From NCBI RefSeq assembly GCF_900090045.1, contig NW_021638293.1, forward strand, positions 1 through 64,000: a stretch of 64,000 bases of DNA, read 5' to 3'. Every line of letters starts with the position of its first letter. Position 1 is the stretch's first letter. Positions 39,831-53,900 of this stretch are shown one piece after another. The DNA comes from Plasmodium malariae. Its lineage: Eukaryota > Apicomplexa > Aconoidasida > Haemosporida > Plasmodiidae. Under the pieces are notes generated by a model. That model worked only from the letters and a program-made list of their open reading frames with translations, did no database searches and had not been told where the DNA came from. Made by a program: the position numbers and the translations under genes.

Positions 39831-41556
39831 GAAAATTGAATTATAATTCTATATTACTAAATGTTCCTCATACAATTCTACTTTATAGTCTCCATAGAAA
39901 TTATTATATAATATTACTAAACGTATGATATGTTATTAATGGAACGCTCTTTCTCAATTATGTGTATTTTTTAGGTATTGTTCTAATTTGTACATTAAAA
40001 TTTTCAGAATACTCACTCGTTTTTATTATTTAACATAACAATGTATTACCTCGGATTTTATTTTATATCCGTATTTTATTTACTAACATACATATGACAC
40101 TTTTCTAATTGTAATAAATACCACATCCAAAAAAATAAATAAGAAAATATATATTAAAGAAATTATGTCACTTCATGGAAATATTGGAATATTCTTATAA
40201 AAAGTATAAACCCAAATAATTTTTTAATAAGGAAGTAGTCGATTTTATTATACTTGATCATTTCTTTATAGCAATCATAAATTTAGTAGAGAAAAAGTGT
40301 TCAGCATATGGTCATACTTTAAATAAATATAAAAACACTATTTGAATTGTTATATTTTTTTAATCATTGTCTTTAATTTTAATGTAAATATTTATAATAA
40401 TATATATATATATATATATTCTAACAGTGTAATAATGCTCATAACAAAGAAAATTATAAAAATAATAAATTAACTCTTTATTATACATTTATTTATGCAG
40501 TATAAACTTATGTTATTTATAAAAAAATTAATATATAAAAATTATTTTTTTTATTTCTCATCAGAATTCAATATATTTTAATCTATTATTTATAAAACAA
40601 TTATATCAGTGAAAAAAACCTTGATTTCATATATATTTTAAATGTATATTATTAAAAGAAAAAAAGATTTTTGCAGATTAAAAGATGCTTTTAATATTTA
40701 AATTGTTCTTTAAACTTTTTTTCCTTTTTTTAGGTATATAAATAAAAAAAATATTTCAATTTCTTAGAATCTTGAAGTATATACTCTTCATTTTAAAAAA
40801 GAATTATATATTTAATTATGTAGATACAATTATCATATAAAGAAAGAAAGTAACAAGAATAAAATTAAAATATTAACCATACTCAACTAGACTATGGATT
40901 CTACATAAAAGGATATTACATTATTATATATTTATAACCTAATAATTATAATATTAAAAAAAAATAATATGTTTTTTAAAAATATATTTTAAAATAAATA
41001 TATATAATATTATATGTATGATAAATATTATTTCCTAAAATAAACAATGAATTTCATTTTATTATAAATATATATATTTATACAACAAAGTACGTTCAAT
41101 TCAATTCATAATTCCCTAAAAAAGGCATATTTAGTTTTAAATTTAAACGTATAATTACTTTTTTTATTTACACAGGGTTTAATAATTTAAGTCTTGAAAA
41201 AAACGTAAAATAATAATTAGTATTATTTTTTATAGTAGCAAATGTAATTTGGCACAATACATCAATAGATTTATACGGATCGGACTTCTATATATTAACT
41301 TTAAAAAACATATTTATATTTTTTTAAAAATAATGTAAAATATATAAATATATATATCACAACATGCTATTATAATTAAAAAAAACGTTAAAATATAGTG
41401 CAATCATTAAAAAATTCAAATTAATAAAACAATTAAAGGAATATATTTTTACTTTTGCTGGTTAACAAAGATATTAAGTGCATTTGGATATATGTAATCT
41501 AAGTAATTTATTGTTATGTGTGCTATTTGTGTACATTATTTATGGTATTACAGATC
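39831..41556. other. AT-rich spacer, homologous to 57.1-58.3 kb
   Basis: No supported gene. The patch 40255-40345 (ATTTCTTTATAGCAATCATA) matches 57590-57680, and 40850-40960 matches 58170-58280, so the duplicated block runs on to about 40.95 kb. An (AT)n microsatellite lies at about 40398-40419. Confidence 0.6.
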
Positions 41557-42437
41557 TTATTTATTATATTTAACTACCTTACGTAAAGAAGGATATGCCG
41601 TATTATTAATATCATACTTTTTTTCTAAAGCCTTTAAATGTTTTACAACTCTTCTTTGTATAAACAACATTGCTATTGCAACTACAAATGTTAATATATA
41701 GAATAACACAACAAATAGACCTATTTTATTAAATAAACTTATAACATTATTAACATCATATAAGTACCCCAATTGTCCTAAGACTATTAACGTGATACCA
41801 ACTAGTACATGGGAGCTCCCTAAAATAAAAATCCCAAGTAATTTTAATTTTATATCTTCCTTTAAAGATATAAAATCTTTAATCCATGAATTTCTAACTA
41901 TATTTTTATAATATATTTTGTCAAATATTCTTTTTTTACAATATAAATTTCCTCGAATGTACATAGATGATTCATTTCTTTTAGGTAGCTTATAGTTTTC
42001 TGCACTTTTTAATGAAACTTTATCTGCCAATATATTTTTTTCTTCATTTATTTTTTCATTATTATATATATCTTTTTTTATGTACCTTCCATTATTTGGT
42101 ATCACATCATTTATCCATATAGTATATGGACGTTTCATCTGTTTACGTTTTGCTAGTAAACGATAAGTTATTTGACCTAATTTTCTAATATTGTCATACT
42201 TCTCATCTAAATATTTATTAAAGCTACTCTGACAAAACAAGTAATACATGCATAATTTAAAAGAACAAATAATTTCATACTAACAAAATTATTAATATAA
42301 ATAAAATGAGTATAATATTTATAATACATATATCCATATTATTATCATACCATGTTATTGTTAAAATGATTTATCCATGTCAAAAGGATAAAAGAAAAAA
42401 TTTTGATAAAAAATGGTAACTTAAATTTTTCTTCCAT
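41557..42437 (-). CDS. Exported two-TM protein of a third, divergent type, 252 aa
   Basis: Exon 1 is 42351-42437 (29 codons, starting MEEKFKLPFFIKIFSF) and exon 2 is 41557-42228, with donor GTATGATAAT, acceptor TTGTCAG, phase 0. Visible parts: SSFNKYLDEKY, TYRLLAK with Arg at residue 52, charged spacer with IPNNG and KKDIYNN as in the other types, then a different core (CKKRIFDKIYYKNI, SWIKDFISLKEDIK). Membrane segment 1 is about 160-182, membrane segment 2 about 198-219, with basic tail RRVVKHLKALEKK. It lacks both the FHFEKKW and a clear KKIFKELDY block, so it is neither main type. Related proteins in this genus are usually annotated only as exported proteins of unknown function. It opens duplicated unit 2 and is position-equivalent to the 29 kb pseudogene. 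Confidence 0.87.
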
Positions 42438-45400
42438 GATTCAAAATTCTAATAATGTAATATATTCAGTGAGGAAATATTTAATAATAAAATAGTATTC
42501 TTCTAATTACAAAGAACATCATTTATATTTTTTTAATATTATTTCATAAACATTTAATTATAGTATGTAATTATAATGCATTTTACAATAAATAAAAAGG
42601 AATATAACTCTAAAAATATATTGTAAAATTATTATCTTAGTGTTAATTATAAATAAAATTACCTTTTGTATACATAATATAATACGCGCTAATTAATAAT
42701 TATCCAAAGTATATATATTAGTTATTTAAAATATAAGTATATTTAAATAATTGTTTTTTATATTTTAAAAAAAAAAAAAAAAAAATATATAAATATATCT
42801 AAATATTAAGTTTATATAGAATATACAATTTACAGAATATAGATAATTTGTTTCTCTATTTATGAAGAGAATCATAAATAATCTTAACAATATTTTCCTT
42901 CTATTAATTATAATTTTATAAACATTATATTATGGAAAAATTACTTATTATTAATAAAACATTAATTAATGTAAAAATATAATAATAATAAACGTTTTAA
43001 CAAAAAAAAAATATAATATGTGCTAATTTTTGTGTTATATATTTCATCCATTTATTTACTATGTAAATCTATGATTCTACTCATATTTTATAATATATTG
43101 AAAAAGCAAAATTTCTAATTACTACTTAATAAGAAAAATATACATTTTAAAGGAAAATAATAAATGCTTCTTCTTTATTTTTGTAATGTACATTTTGAAG
43201 TTCATAACTTTTTAATGTAATTAATTTATTCAATTACTTCTAAATGAAAAATTTTGAATGCGCTTAAATTTTTTTTTTCTAGTTCATTATGTATTTAGAA
43301 GAAATATTTGTATAATAAATAAGAAAAAAAAAAAAAGTAATATATTATTAATCTATTTATATAAAATTTTTTATTTATATAAAATGAAATGGGAATTCTC
43401 TATTTTTCTTTTTTTATAATGCAGCATATTTTGACCTAATGGTGTAGTTTAATTGTTATTATATAAAAAATAAATAAGCATTCTTTTTTTTATCTTATTA
43501 GTTTAATAACTTTTTGCTTATAAATACTCATAATTCATAGAAAATAAAAATAATTAATTAAATTACACTTTTACTAAATAAAATTTCACTTTTTATTAAA
43601 AAAAATTACATTAATAATTTAATAATTAAAATAAATACACAATAAAGTAAATTATTCCTAAAAATAAAAATAGGAAGATGTAATATGTGTATAAATAATT
43701 TTAAATAATTTACTAACATATACTTATAGAAAAAGTATAAATGATTAATCTGTATATAATTTATATATATTACATCCACTAATTATTAAATATGTGTATT
43801 AATGATTTAACGAATCTACAATTATAATAAGAATTATGTATAATTCTAAAAATAATTATTATTACTGCTATATTTTATATAGCAACAATAAAACATAAGA
43901 AAATATTATAATAATATAGTGATTATATATAAACAACAAAAATTAAAGCAAACATTTTCTTATGAATTATAGTATTTTTAGATTATCATTAATTCAAAGA
44001 GATAAAAGTTAAAAGAAAAATTCAAACGAATAATACGTAGGAATATATAAATAATAACTTTGCAAAAACAATTATAGTTCTCATGCAACACTTTACAGCA
44101 GCATTGTAGTGCTAGGTTTATCCCTCATAATTTCATTTCCTATACTTTGTGAATTAGATTTCAAATAGTATACATAATTTATTTTATGAAACCATAATAG
44201 TAAAACAAGTATATGAGAGTAAGAATTATCTATTTAACATATTTTGTTTTCTCTATTATTTAATGTGTTTTAATACTTATAGGTTTATTTTATATGGTAT
44301 TTATTCGTATTTTTGGAATAATAAAATATAAAATAATTATTAATAAATTTTAATCTAATTAATAGAAAAAATTCATATCAATAATATTATTGACTAAATT
44401 TAAATAATGTTTTTTATAATGATTAATTAATCTTATAAACTAACAATGAAACATTGCAAAAATAAATAAAAACCCTCTTATATAAATGTAATAAATAAAT
44501 TAATGATAAATTACCAAAAAAATAAAAAATAAAAATAATATAAAAAATGTGAAAAAAATTAAAATAATAGTTTTTAGTTAATGTTTTTAAAATACTAAAA
44601 AGTAAGTGTATAACATATAAGTTAAACAGTAATATAATTCTTACATTAGGTAATAAGATCTATTAAAATATTTATATATATCACTGACACAAAAATTTTT
44701 ATTTTCTGGTAGTTTTTGATACTTTATTTTATGTATATTATATCTTCTAAAGGCTCATATTAAAGTTTTTTTGTAATCGTTATTTTTTTTAGTTTGTATG
44801 TATTTATTCTATAAATATATAATTAAATGTTTTTTTTTTTCTAATATTGAATAATGGATATATTTTTATATAACTGCTAATGGAACTTCACTAAAATTTT
44901 ACATATAATTATGTCAGAGAACAATAGTAATATAATATAATTTACGTATACTTAATATGGTTACCTTGTATAATACTTATTATTTCATAATTCTTTTTTT
45001 TGACACAAATAAATGCATAAACTTTTTTAATTATGATATTTTTTTAATTAATTTTTTCATGTATATTTATAATATATTCCTCTGACAAATAATATAAATT
45101 GTGTTAATTAAACATATCGAGTATATCTTTAATATTGAACTTTAATTAATTATATATTTAATAAAAGTCATATCTGGTATAGCGTTTAGAATATTAATAA
45201 ATATTATCGTATATATAAAGATGCAAGGTTCGTCAGATGTAATATCATTTTATCCAAAAAATAATATAAAATAAGACTATATAAATATTGTTAGAAATTT
45301 AAAACTTTGTTACATGAATGATAACATAATCTTTAATCTTAATTTTCTATTTATCCTTTTTTATTAGAATACACTACGTATTATTGTTTTATGAGTTACA

Positions 45401-45989
45401 TTATGTTTACATTTTTTGAAGTTGGTAGAGCTACAATTTTATTTGCTAATTTACTAGTTTTAAACTTATTCTTTATACATGTAAATTTAAATTAATTTTT
45501 ACATTAATTATAACTATAATACACTTCTTATATTAGAAGATTTAACAAGACATTAAATGAACTTTGTATATAATGAGTAAAATTAAAATAAATAAAAATA
45601 TTCTACCAATATATTACAGAAACTCAAGATTTATTAGACCCTTAAATTATTACTAAACAATATAATCATTTATATTTTTTTATATATAAGTAATAATAAT
45701 AGTGTCTGCTAAAATAATAGTAATTTTAAAAATAAAATTTTAATAAAAAATCAGTATTATATAAAAATTCAATTAATAATATTATTAAAGTATATACAAA
45801 AAAACACATACAAATAAATATAAAAAGTTAAAAGCAAGAAGGAATATATTTTAACTGTAGCTCTTTATTTAATGCTTTTTTAAATTATGGATAATTAATA
45901 GAAATGTACATTTATCTCAATTTTGTATGCTTTTTAATATCTTTAAACTTAATCATTTTATAATATGTATAACACCAAGAAAATTATGT
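42438..45989. other. AT-rich spacer, homologous to 29.9-33.5 kb
   Basis: No gene seen. It contains the upstream boxes of the 41.5 kb gene (42813-42850, 42890-42917 and 43291-43336), a 19-base A run at 42767-42785, and long patches matching the unit 1 spacer (43320-43570 and about 44040-44200). Confidence 0.6.
42813..42917 (-). promoter_or_regulatory. Shared upstream boxes 1 and 2
   Basis: Box 1 (ATATAGAATATACAATTTAC, then AGAATATAGATAAT) begins 376 bases upstream of the 42437 start. Box 2 (ATTTTCCTTCTATTAATTAT) begins at about 42890. Role inferred. Confidence 0.4.
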
Positions 45990-47938
45990 TCATTCTTCTA
46001 TATTTACTACACTAAATCTCCTTCTGTTAGAATGCCTATAAGTTCGTTTTATGAATCTCTTTGATAATCCTTGAGTATGTAAAACTGCTAAATTATGTCT
46101 ATGTCTATTTTTCCTTTTTTTAATTTTACCTACATATGATCCAAAGGGAGTAAACTAATAAACAAAATAAAAGATGTAACACATATTATGTGTGATTATA
46201 TTACAGTTAAAACATTTTAAAATAAATCTGTTATTAATAGAAACTCATAATTTAATTATAGCACAAAATGGATTTTGGTATTTACTTTAAAATAAAGGAA
46301 AAACGCAAAAATTATTCCCATTACTAAAGAACCTACAATAGACACACGCACAAAAGCATTCTGTAATATATTAGATTCTGAGTAATTTCTAGGAAGTTCT
46401 TGGTAATTTGGATTTTTAATATTACTAATCAGTCCTTGATGAGCCTTTAAAGCTTGCAGATGTTTAGGATTTCTTAATCCCTGTGAGTTAATTATCGCTA
46501 ACTGTCCTATCCTATCACTTTTAAGAGCTATTTTTAATGATTTTGTTGGCCATTTCTTTCCCTTATTTAAACGATAACCACCATATTCCTCTAATCTAAC
46601 AAGTATATCTTGGTTAACCAATTTTTCCATGTACATACAAAGTCCTGTTTTATCTTCCCCTGGTTTGTCACTAGGACAGCGTAGATTTCCTTTTTCATCT
46701 AATTTCCATCTTAAATCAACATTTTTTCCATTTTTTTCTTGAAAAACATTAATTTTTTTTTCAGAATTACTACTAAACCCTTCATTCCTTCTCCTTCCAC
46801 TATCATTATTTGCTAAATCTCCACCTAATGGTGATATATGTCCTCTAGAAGAATGATCCACAGATTGTTTTAATTTTTTCTGGCCTATATCTGCATTCAC
46901 AGTAATAGAGGGCTTGATATTTGCTCCTAATAAACTACATGAATGCGTTTTAATATTACTCTCTGAAGATATACCATCACCTGAAGTAGATATTCTAGTA
47001 GATGTTGAAGGCTCGTCACTAACTAGACCAGGACATGAAGTAAAATTAATTGACTTCAAAAATTCCTCGAATTCCCTAGAATCCAATTTTTCTTTTTCTG
47101 TTTCAGTATTAGATATATTGTCTAGTTTTCTACAATCAGCACTCGTAGATTCTAATGCATATATGAGTTTACTTGGATCCAGATTATCACTACAATTCAA
47201 GAAATAACTTTGACACAAAGAAATTCCATGAAAACAACAATTCTTCTTCTCTCTTTCATAAATATCTGTGACAGCTTTAAGGTACTTTTTATAATCATCA
47301 ATTCCAACACTTTTACAGTTAGCACTACTTTTAATACTACTATAATTTTTAAAATAATCATGTAAATATTTCTCTTCTCTTTTGTTATCCAATTCTGACA
47401 AGTCATTATAAAGAAAATAATAGTTACAATTAAATACTGCGTATTTAGTAATAAAAGAAGTATTTAATATATTAAAATTTTTAATAATAGTTGCAACATC
47501 ATCAGTTGATGCTTCTTTCTTAAACAACTTCCTGATTTCGTCATAAACCCAGTACACATAATGGGAACAACTATCGTACTTGTTCCCTGATGTACTTATT
47601 TTAGATAAATTTTCTAAATTTCTTGCAAATTTTTTACAAAGATCAATAGTTTTATTTTTGTAATCATCTTTTACAGAATTAAATATATTACAAAGGCTGT
47701 TATATTGAGTATCAGTGACCTCTTTATTGAAAGCATCATATATCTCATGTGAAGGTAACTTTTGTAAAATTGTATCCTAAAAATAAATTATAAAATATGA
47801 ATAGTTTAAATACTTAAATATTTCTTATAACAAGTGAATATTCTTATGTTTTTTGATGTAAAATATTTTATTTTAATAAAGAAGTATAAATTATTGTTTG
47901 TAAGAAAAATGAAAATATACATAAGCGCTTTCTTCCAT
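45990..47938 (-). CDS. pir: Long PIR family protein, 557 aa
   Basis: Three exons: 47921-47938 (MEESAY), 46286-47776 and 45990-46154, all phase 0, with donors GTATATTTTC and GTAAATACC and acceptors TTTTTAG and ATTAG. Exon 2 opens DTILQKLPSHEIYDAFNKE and has no ATG before its core, so a simple ORF starts about 70 codons late. The N-terminal PIR domain shows CNIFN, CKKFARNLENLS, CSHYVYWVYDEIRKLF, CNYYF, CKSV, NCCFHGISLCQSYFLNC and CRKLDN. A Ser/Thr/Gly/Asn-rich linker follows, then a second conserved-looking stretch (CPSDKPG, LCMYMEKL, RLEEYGGYRLNKGKKWPTKS), one membrane segment near residue 480-500 (VGSLVMGIIFAFFLYFK), and exon 3 with FTPFGSYVGKIKKRK and an Arg/His-rich tail. No signal peptide. 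It is about twice the short PIR length because of the linker. Likely a variant infected-cell protein. Confidence 0.92.
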
Positions 47939-50900
47939 TTCTATAATTTCCTTTAAATTTGATGATAAATATATACTAAATGATAGAGAGCTACATATAT
48001 ATATATATATATATATATTTATTCATTTATTTATGCTTAAATAATGATAACATATATTCAAACAGTTTTCTCCGATGTTTTTTTCTTCATTAATCTTTAC
48101 ACGCATATGTATATATTACTTAGTTAAAATATCATCTAACTTATTTTGTACAAAAAATTATAATTGTATTTTTCTACTATATTGATAATTTTAATAAAAA
48201 CACTAATACTTTTAATATGTTTAATGCGATATAATAACAAATAAATAAAACAAATGTACACAACATAGCACACGTTATTATATATATATATATATATATA
48301 TATAATGAATTACAATTAGAGTATTTTCATAAAAAGAAATAACATCTTTTACATAAAAATTTTAAAATTGTAATGAATTGTTATTTTTAATTTTTTTAAC
48401 ACTATTGTAATTTTAAATATTTGCATATATCCTATTATAAATATCTAATAAAATTAAAAAATTACAGTTTTTTTGATGAATCTTTTCCATTTATATTCAT
48501 ACAAATTTATCTATATATTTATGGCATCATAAGAAATACAATGAAATATACACTCATTAACAAAATTAACAAAAATAATATTATAAATATTAAAAATAGG
48601 TAATTGAAGAAGGAATATTACAAAAACATACGCAACATAAAATATACATGGTTTTTTAAATGATAAAATATATGGGTTATAATATATTGTTTATTTTATT
48701 TCTTATGATTTCTTAAATAATCCTTATAACGTAACTAAATATTGTTTTCTTCTTTCAATGAAAACTTTATGTTTTAGGTTAATATTTAATTTTTTTTTCA
48801 ACAATACAGTCCTCTCAGTATGAATTTTTCTATGCATCAAACTATTTATATATAAATTAAACAAGCACATATATTATATATTATATAATATAAAAGCGTT
48901 TTAAAAAAAAAATTAAAAATTATTTTTCTTAAAATCAGTATAAAGCACTATTAAAATTTGTAGCATAATAAATATATTACACTAAATACAGCTGAAAAGG
49001 AGTTAATGCAGTCTAAATATATATGCATATTTTGGATAATGTAATTAAAATAACTTTTTAATTTTTTGTGGATAATAAATCTTGATTGATAACATTATTA
49101 TATTCAGAATTTTGTAGATATTCTTCAATATTTCTTATATATTTTCTCTTTTCTAATTATAAATTAACTGCAGTATTATTTATCACATCAATATTTTAAT
49201 AAAATATTAACGTATATTTTATGTTTCATGTTTCTGTAAATATGTATTTCTCATAAAAATTTATTTTAAAAAATAACATATAATAAATTATAAATTAGGC
49301 ATAAAGAGATTATCATGTTATTATAAGAATATTACACATAAAGTATTATTATAGCTTATACATATATATTCCTCGGATTTTACTCTTCATTTTTTATTAC
49401 GCCTAAAAAAAAATATATTGTTTTATTATTACATTTATGCTTTTCTCCTTATTTTGTTAATTAATATTGATTTCTATTTTTATTCATAATTATAATGTTT
49501 TATTTTGGTTTTATTTTTATATTTTCATACAAATAATTTTTACGTTCTAGTAAATCAATGCTTTCTTAATAACGCTGCAAAAAGAAATAAAAAAATATTT
49601 AATATTTAGTTTTTCTATGAAAAAAAAAAAAATAATATTAGAATTTTTTTTTTTTTTAATGAATATTATATGCTTTTTTTCATTTATATATTTTTTTTTA
49701 CTTTATATGTTTTATTTAATTAAAGGCCTTAACAATAATTTTAATTAAGTTTATTATTTTTTCCGTTTATGAATCATGAAGAAACAACTAACGATATAAA
49801 GATGAGCAGCACGTAATTACAATAAAATGCTTAATTTTTTTTGATACTTTTATACTTTTTTAAAAATATTCTTAATAATTTTTCTTTTTATATAAATTTA
49901 TTTATTTTATTTTACGAGAATACTTGTACTTTCTATTTCATAAATTACCATTTTAGTAATTTAAAATCATAGTCATTCTATAATAATTATAAAATATATA
50001 ATTATTTTTATAATATTTAATTGTTTTTATGTATTACATTAAATACATTATACTTCTATGAATTATTCTGACTAAATTAATTAACTATATAATTAATATA
50101 TTTAATATAAAAAAATTTTCTTTTTTATTGAAGTTATAAGAGGAAAAAATAAAAATATTTTATTTTTTTATCATTTTTGTAATATTTCAATTTTATTCAT
50201 AAAAATATTTGCGTATCTTTAGTAATAGTAATATATTTTTCATAAACTATAGAATAAAGTATCATATTAATAAATCAATATATTTAGAATCCCCCAATAT
50301 TATACATAATCAAAAACTACTTTATCTCTTGATTATAGATTGTATATTATAACTCATTATAATTTTTTATGTAGAATAACGTATTAAAAGAAGAAAGATC
50401 TATTTTTAATATCTATAGTTTATCTTTATACTATGATTTTGTACGTATATTGAGATATACATTAGATGGTAATGGTTATTATGCATTTTTTGATGAGAGC
50501 TAAAATAGCAATTAGCTTTACAGATGATTAATTATGTTTTTATTTATAAGGAATGATATGGATTATTCTGTAAATATAATTTGAAGAAATATAAAAGATA
50601 TATATTTTTTAAACGTAATGAAATATTTTAAATTATACGAAAATTACATATTAACAGATTTTAATGTATACTTCATTATTAAGAATTATTAAAATGTAAA
50701 TAAAATTCTTATCTTATGAGATTATTTCTCAATTTATATTGTACGTCCTAATGGTTAAATTCTTATGATTATACTTTTATATATTACATTTATAAAGTTT
50801 TATAAACACCAAAATGTCTCATTAGTTACTTATCACAAATACAAAATAATAAATGCACACATAGTAAACGTGGTTTAATGAATTATATGTTTTTATTAGT

Positions 50901-53900
50901 AAAATAAATAAATAATACATGATAAAAAGAATGTATTAGTTTAATGAAAAAAAGTGTTTCATTTAAAAATTACATAAATGAATTAATAGTAATTTATTAA
51001 ATGAATATATATACCACATAAATCAGTTCCATTCTCATTTCTAAACAATATATATGTTTGTATAATTTTCTTTTATATATACATCGATATGTTGAAAATA
51101 AACAAATACAATATTTACGGATAAATTTATATTACATAATTCAATAGAAGTGTATATAAAATTATGATCATATGCTTTTAATCTGTTGAATAGATAAGCA
51201 AATAAATTAATATTTCAACTAAGGTATATAACACTTTCTAATAAATATATTATATTCATATATTTACTCTAATTATATATCATTAAATATATTTCATACC
51301 ATATTTAGTTACATATGGCGTAAATTTGAGTTCCTCATTAGATATTTAATGTATATTTTTTCATAATTTAATGCGAATAATAAAACGTCCATATTATAAT
51401 TATTAGTTCTATGGTAATAAAATAATTTATATAGATTTATTATTTTTATACATAAGGCATAAATTTTATTAATTTTTCATTTTCTAGAATGTCTTAATAT
51501 AACATAGTTTTATTCCAATTATATACAAGTAATATGTGGCTAATAATATACATCCATAAATATTTCATTAAATATTTATGCAAGTACTAGTTACATTTAA
51601 AATATATTAATATATTATTATATCAAGTTTCATATTAAATATATTATAAAATAAACAAAAGTAAAATTAACCGAAGGAAATTATTTCAAGATACTTATTT
51701 TTTAACTAATTTATTTAATATATGGTATTAGTAAAAATACAAATTTAGTATATTTATAAAAATTAATAATATATTAAAACGTTTTAAGAATAGCTACACC
51801 CATAATAAGACTTAAATAATTCCTGTAATATATATTACCTAATATCTTTGTTTAGTACATAATAAAGTCAGTGTCCTAAAACATATATATATGGTTATAA
51901 ATTAATAGAACCAAAAAACATATTAAAAAAATAGAGAATAATCATACTAAAAAACAAAACAAGTAATATATGTTATTAGTAAAGTAAGGCTTTCACTGTT
52001 TACAATTCGGTAATTATGTCAAAACCCATTAATTAAATTATTTATTATATCTAATGTAATTACTAGCAATATACATGAATAATAGTACATATCATATTTA
52101 GAAATGATATATGAACTTTCCATTATTTAATCCTCAATAAATGTTATTTATAAAGAAATCCAACAAATTATGTATTAATATTTTCTTAATTATTGTCCAA
52201 TAACTTAATCTTTTAATCATATAAAAAATAAATAAAATATAAAGATTATTATATATATATTTTAGATATAATATATATTCAATTAATTTGTGAAAAATTC
52301 AGTTATCACTACAATTATGTAAAAAAATAATATAAACATTGGTTTAATTGAACACCCTAAGGAATAATTCATATTGTATATACATGATAATATTACTATT
52401 GTTACTTTAATAATGCCTTCATATGTAATTAATAATTACAGGTTCTTCGATAATATATTGTAGTGTTAATTATTATTACATCGATATAAGTCTTCATTTT
52501 TACTGTTATAGTAAAGCGTAAGAAATGAAATATACAGGTGTTGCATTTTTTTTTATTTATATATTTACTAATTCTCAAAGTGATATTAGTTAAATCAGAG
52601 AAGATACATTTTAAACATATATATTTATAATGAGATATAGATTACACTTTTAAAATAATTCTTTCTTGGTATTTTATCTTAAGACTGTCTTCCAGTGTGT
52701 TTAAATGTATTTTATATGATATAAAATAAATTTATAAAAAGTGAATGCATTTTCATTCTATATCATGAATTTTCTTATTTGTCATATTAACCCCGCTCAT
52801 TCATAAATTATGTACCATTAATTTATTTATGATTTCCTGAAATAGAAGAGGAATAATATATTTAAAAAAACAAAAACAAAAACATATATCTATAATATAT
52901 GTATAGTTATTATTATTATTTCTTACAAATGAATATTAAAAAAATTGGAATTTCATTATAAAAGAAACTTTATTTGGAATGTTTCTGAAGTAACATAATT
53001 TTTTCTAAAATAAAAAAAAAATACTAAAAAACTATGCAAAAACTAATGCACATAAATAAAATGAAAAATATATTTTAAACTAACAATTATAATAATATAA
53101 ATATTGAGAGTACACTATAAAATATTCATAAGTATAAGAAAATAAAAAATGCTCTGTACATAATTAACTGATTCACAGGTATTCTTATAATTCTTGAAAA
53201 TATTTATAATACTTTAAAAAATGTATGCATATACACGAAAGTCTTACAGTGAAATTTCACGATGTAGAAATAATAAAGTATCAAATAATTCCATTATAAT
53301 CATTATAAAAATGGATACATCATCTTGTTGCTTTTATATTTGGTTAAAATTATATTTAATAATAAGTTAGTATATTATTAAATTCAAACAGGTCTATTTA
53401 ATTAAATGCATTAATAGAAATTAAAAAAAGTCATTTTATTTTTATAAACAATCCAATATGATAATACATAAAGAAAAATAAATAATATTATGAAAAATAA
53501 AGTAATAAAATAAGAAACAAAGAATATCTATTATAAAATAACATTAAAAAATACTTAACAATTATAATAATTATGCTACTCTTTTAACTTAATCATTATT
53601 CGTGATTAAAAAAACTCTTCATTCCATATATAAATTAATAATAAAAAAACAAATTTCTTATTCTTTTCTTATTCTTTTAAAAATATATTTAATTATATGA
53701 TGAATAAATTGACAGAATTATAATATTGTATATTGTGATTTATAAATTATATTAAATCTATATAAGAGTAAAATATTTTTAAATAATATGATATATAAAA
53801 AAAAAGTAGAAATAATTATTATTTTCTAAGTACCTTGAATTAAATTTCATTATGCTATTGAACTCATCTGAGATATAATATCTATAAATAAAATAGTAGT

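Noticed and set aside
41516..41701. 61-codon plus-strand ORF
   Set aside because: Antisense to the C-terminus of the 41.5 kb gene.
46914..47207. 97-codon plus-strand ORF inside the long PIR gene
   Set aside because: It is exactly antisense to exon 2 of a clearly coding gene and has no family motif of its own.
47197..47406. 69-codon minus-strand ORF
   Set aside because: Alternative frame of long PIR exon 2.
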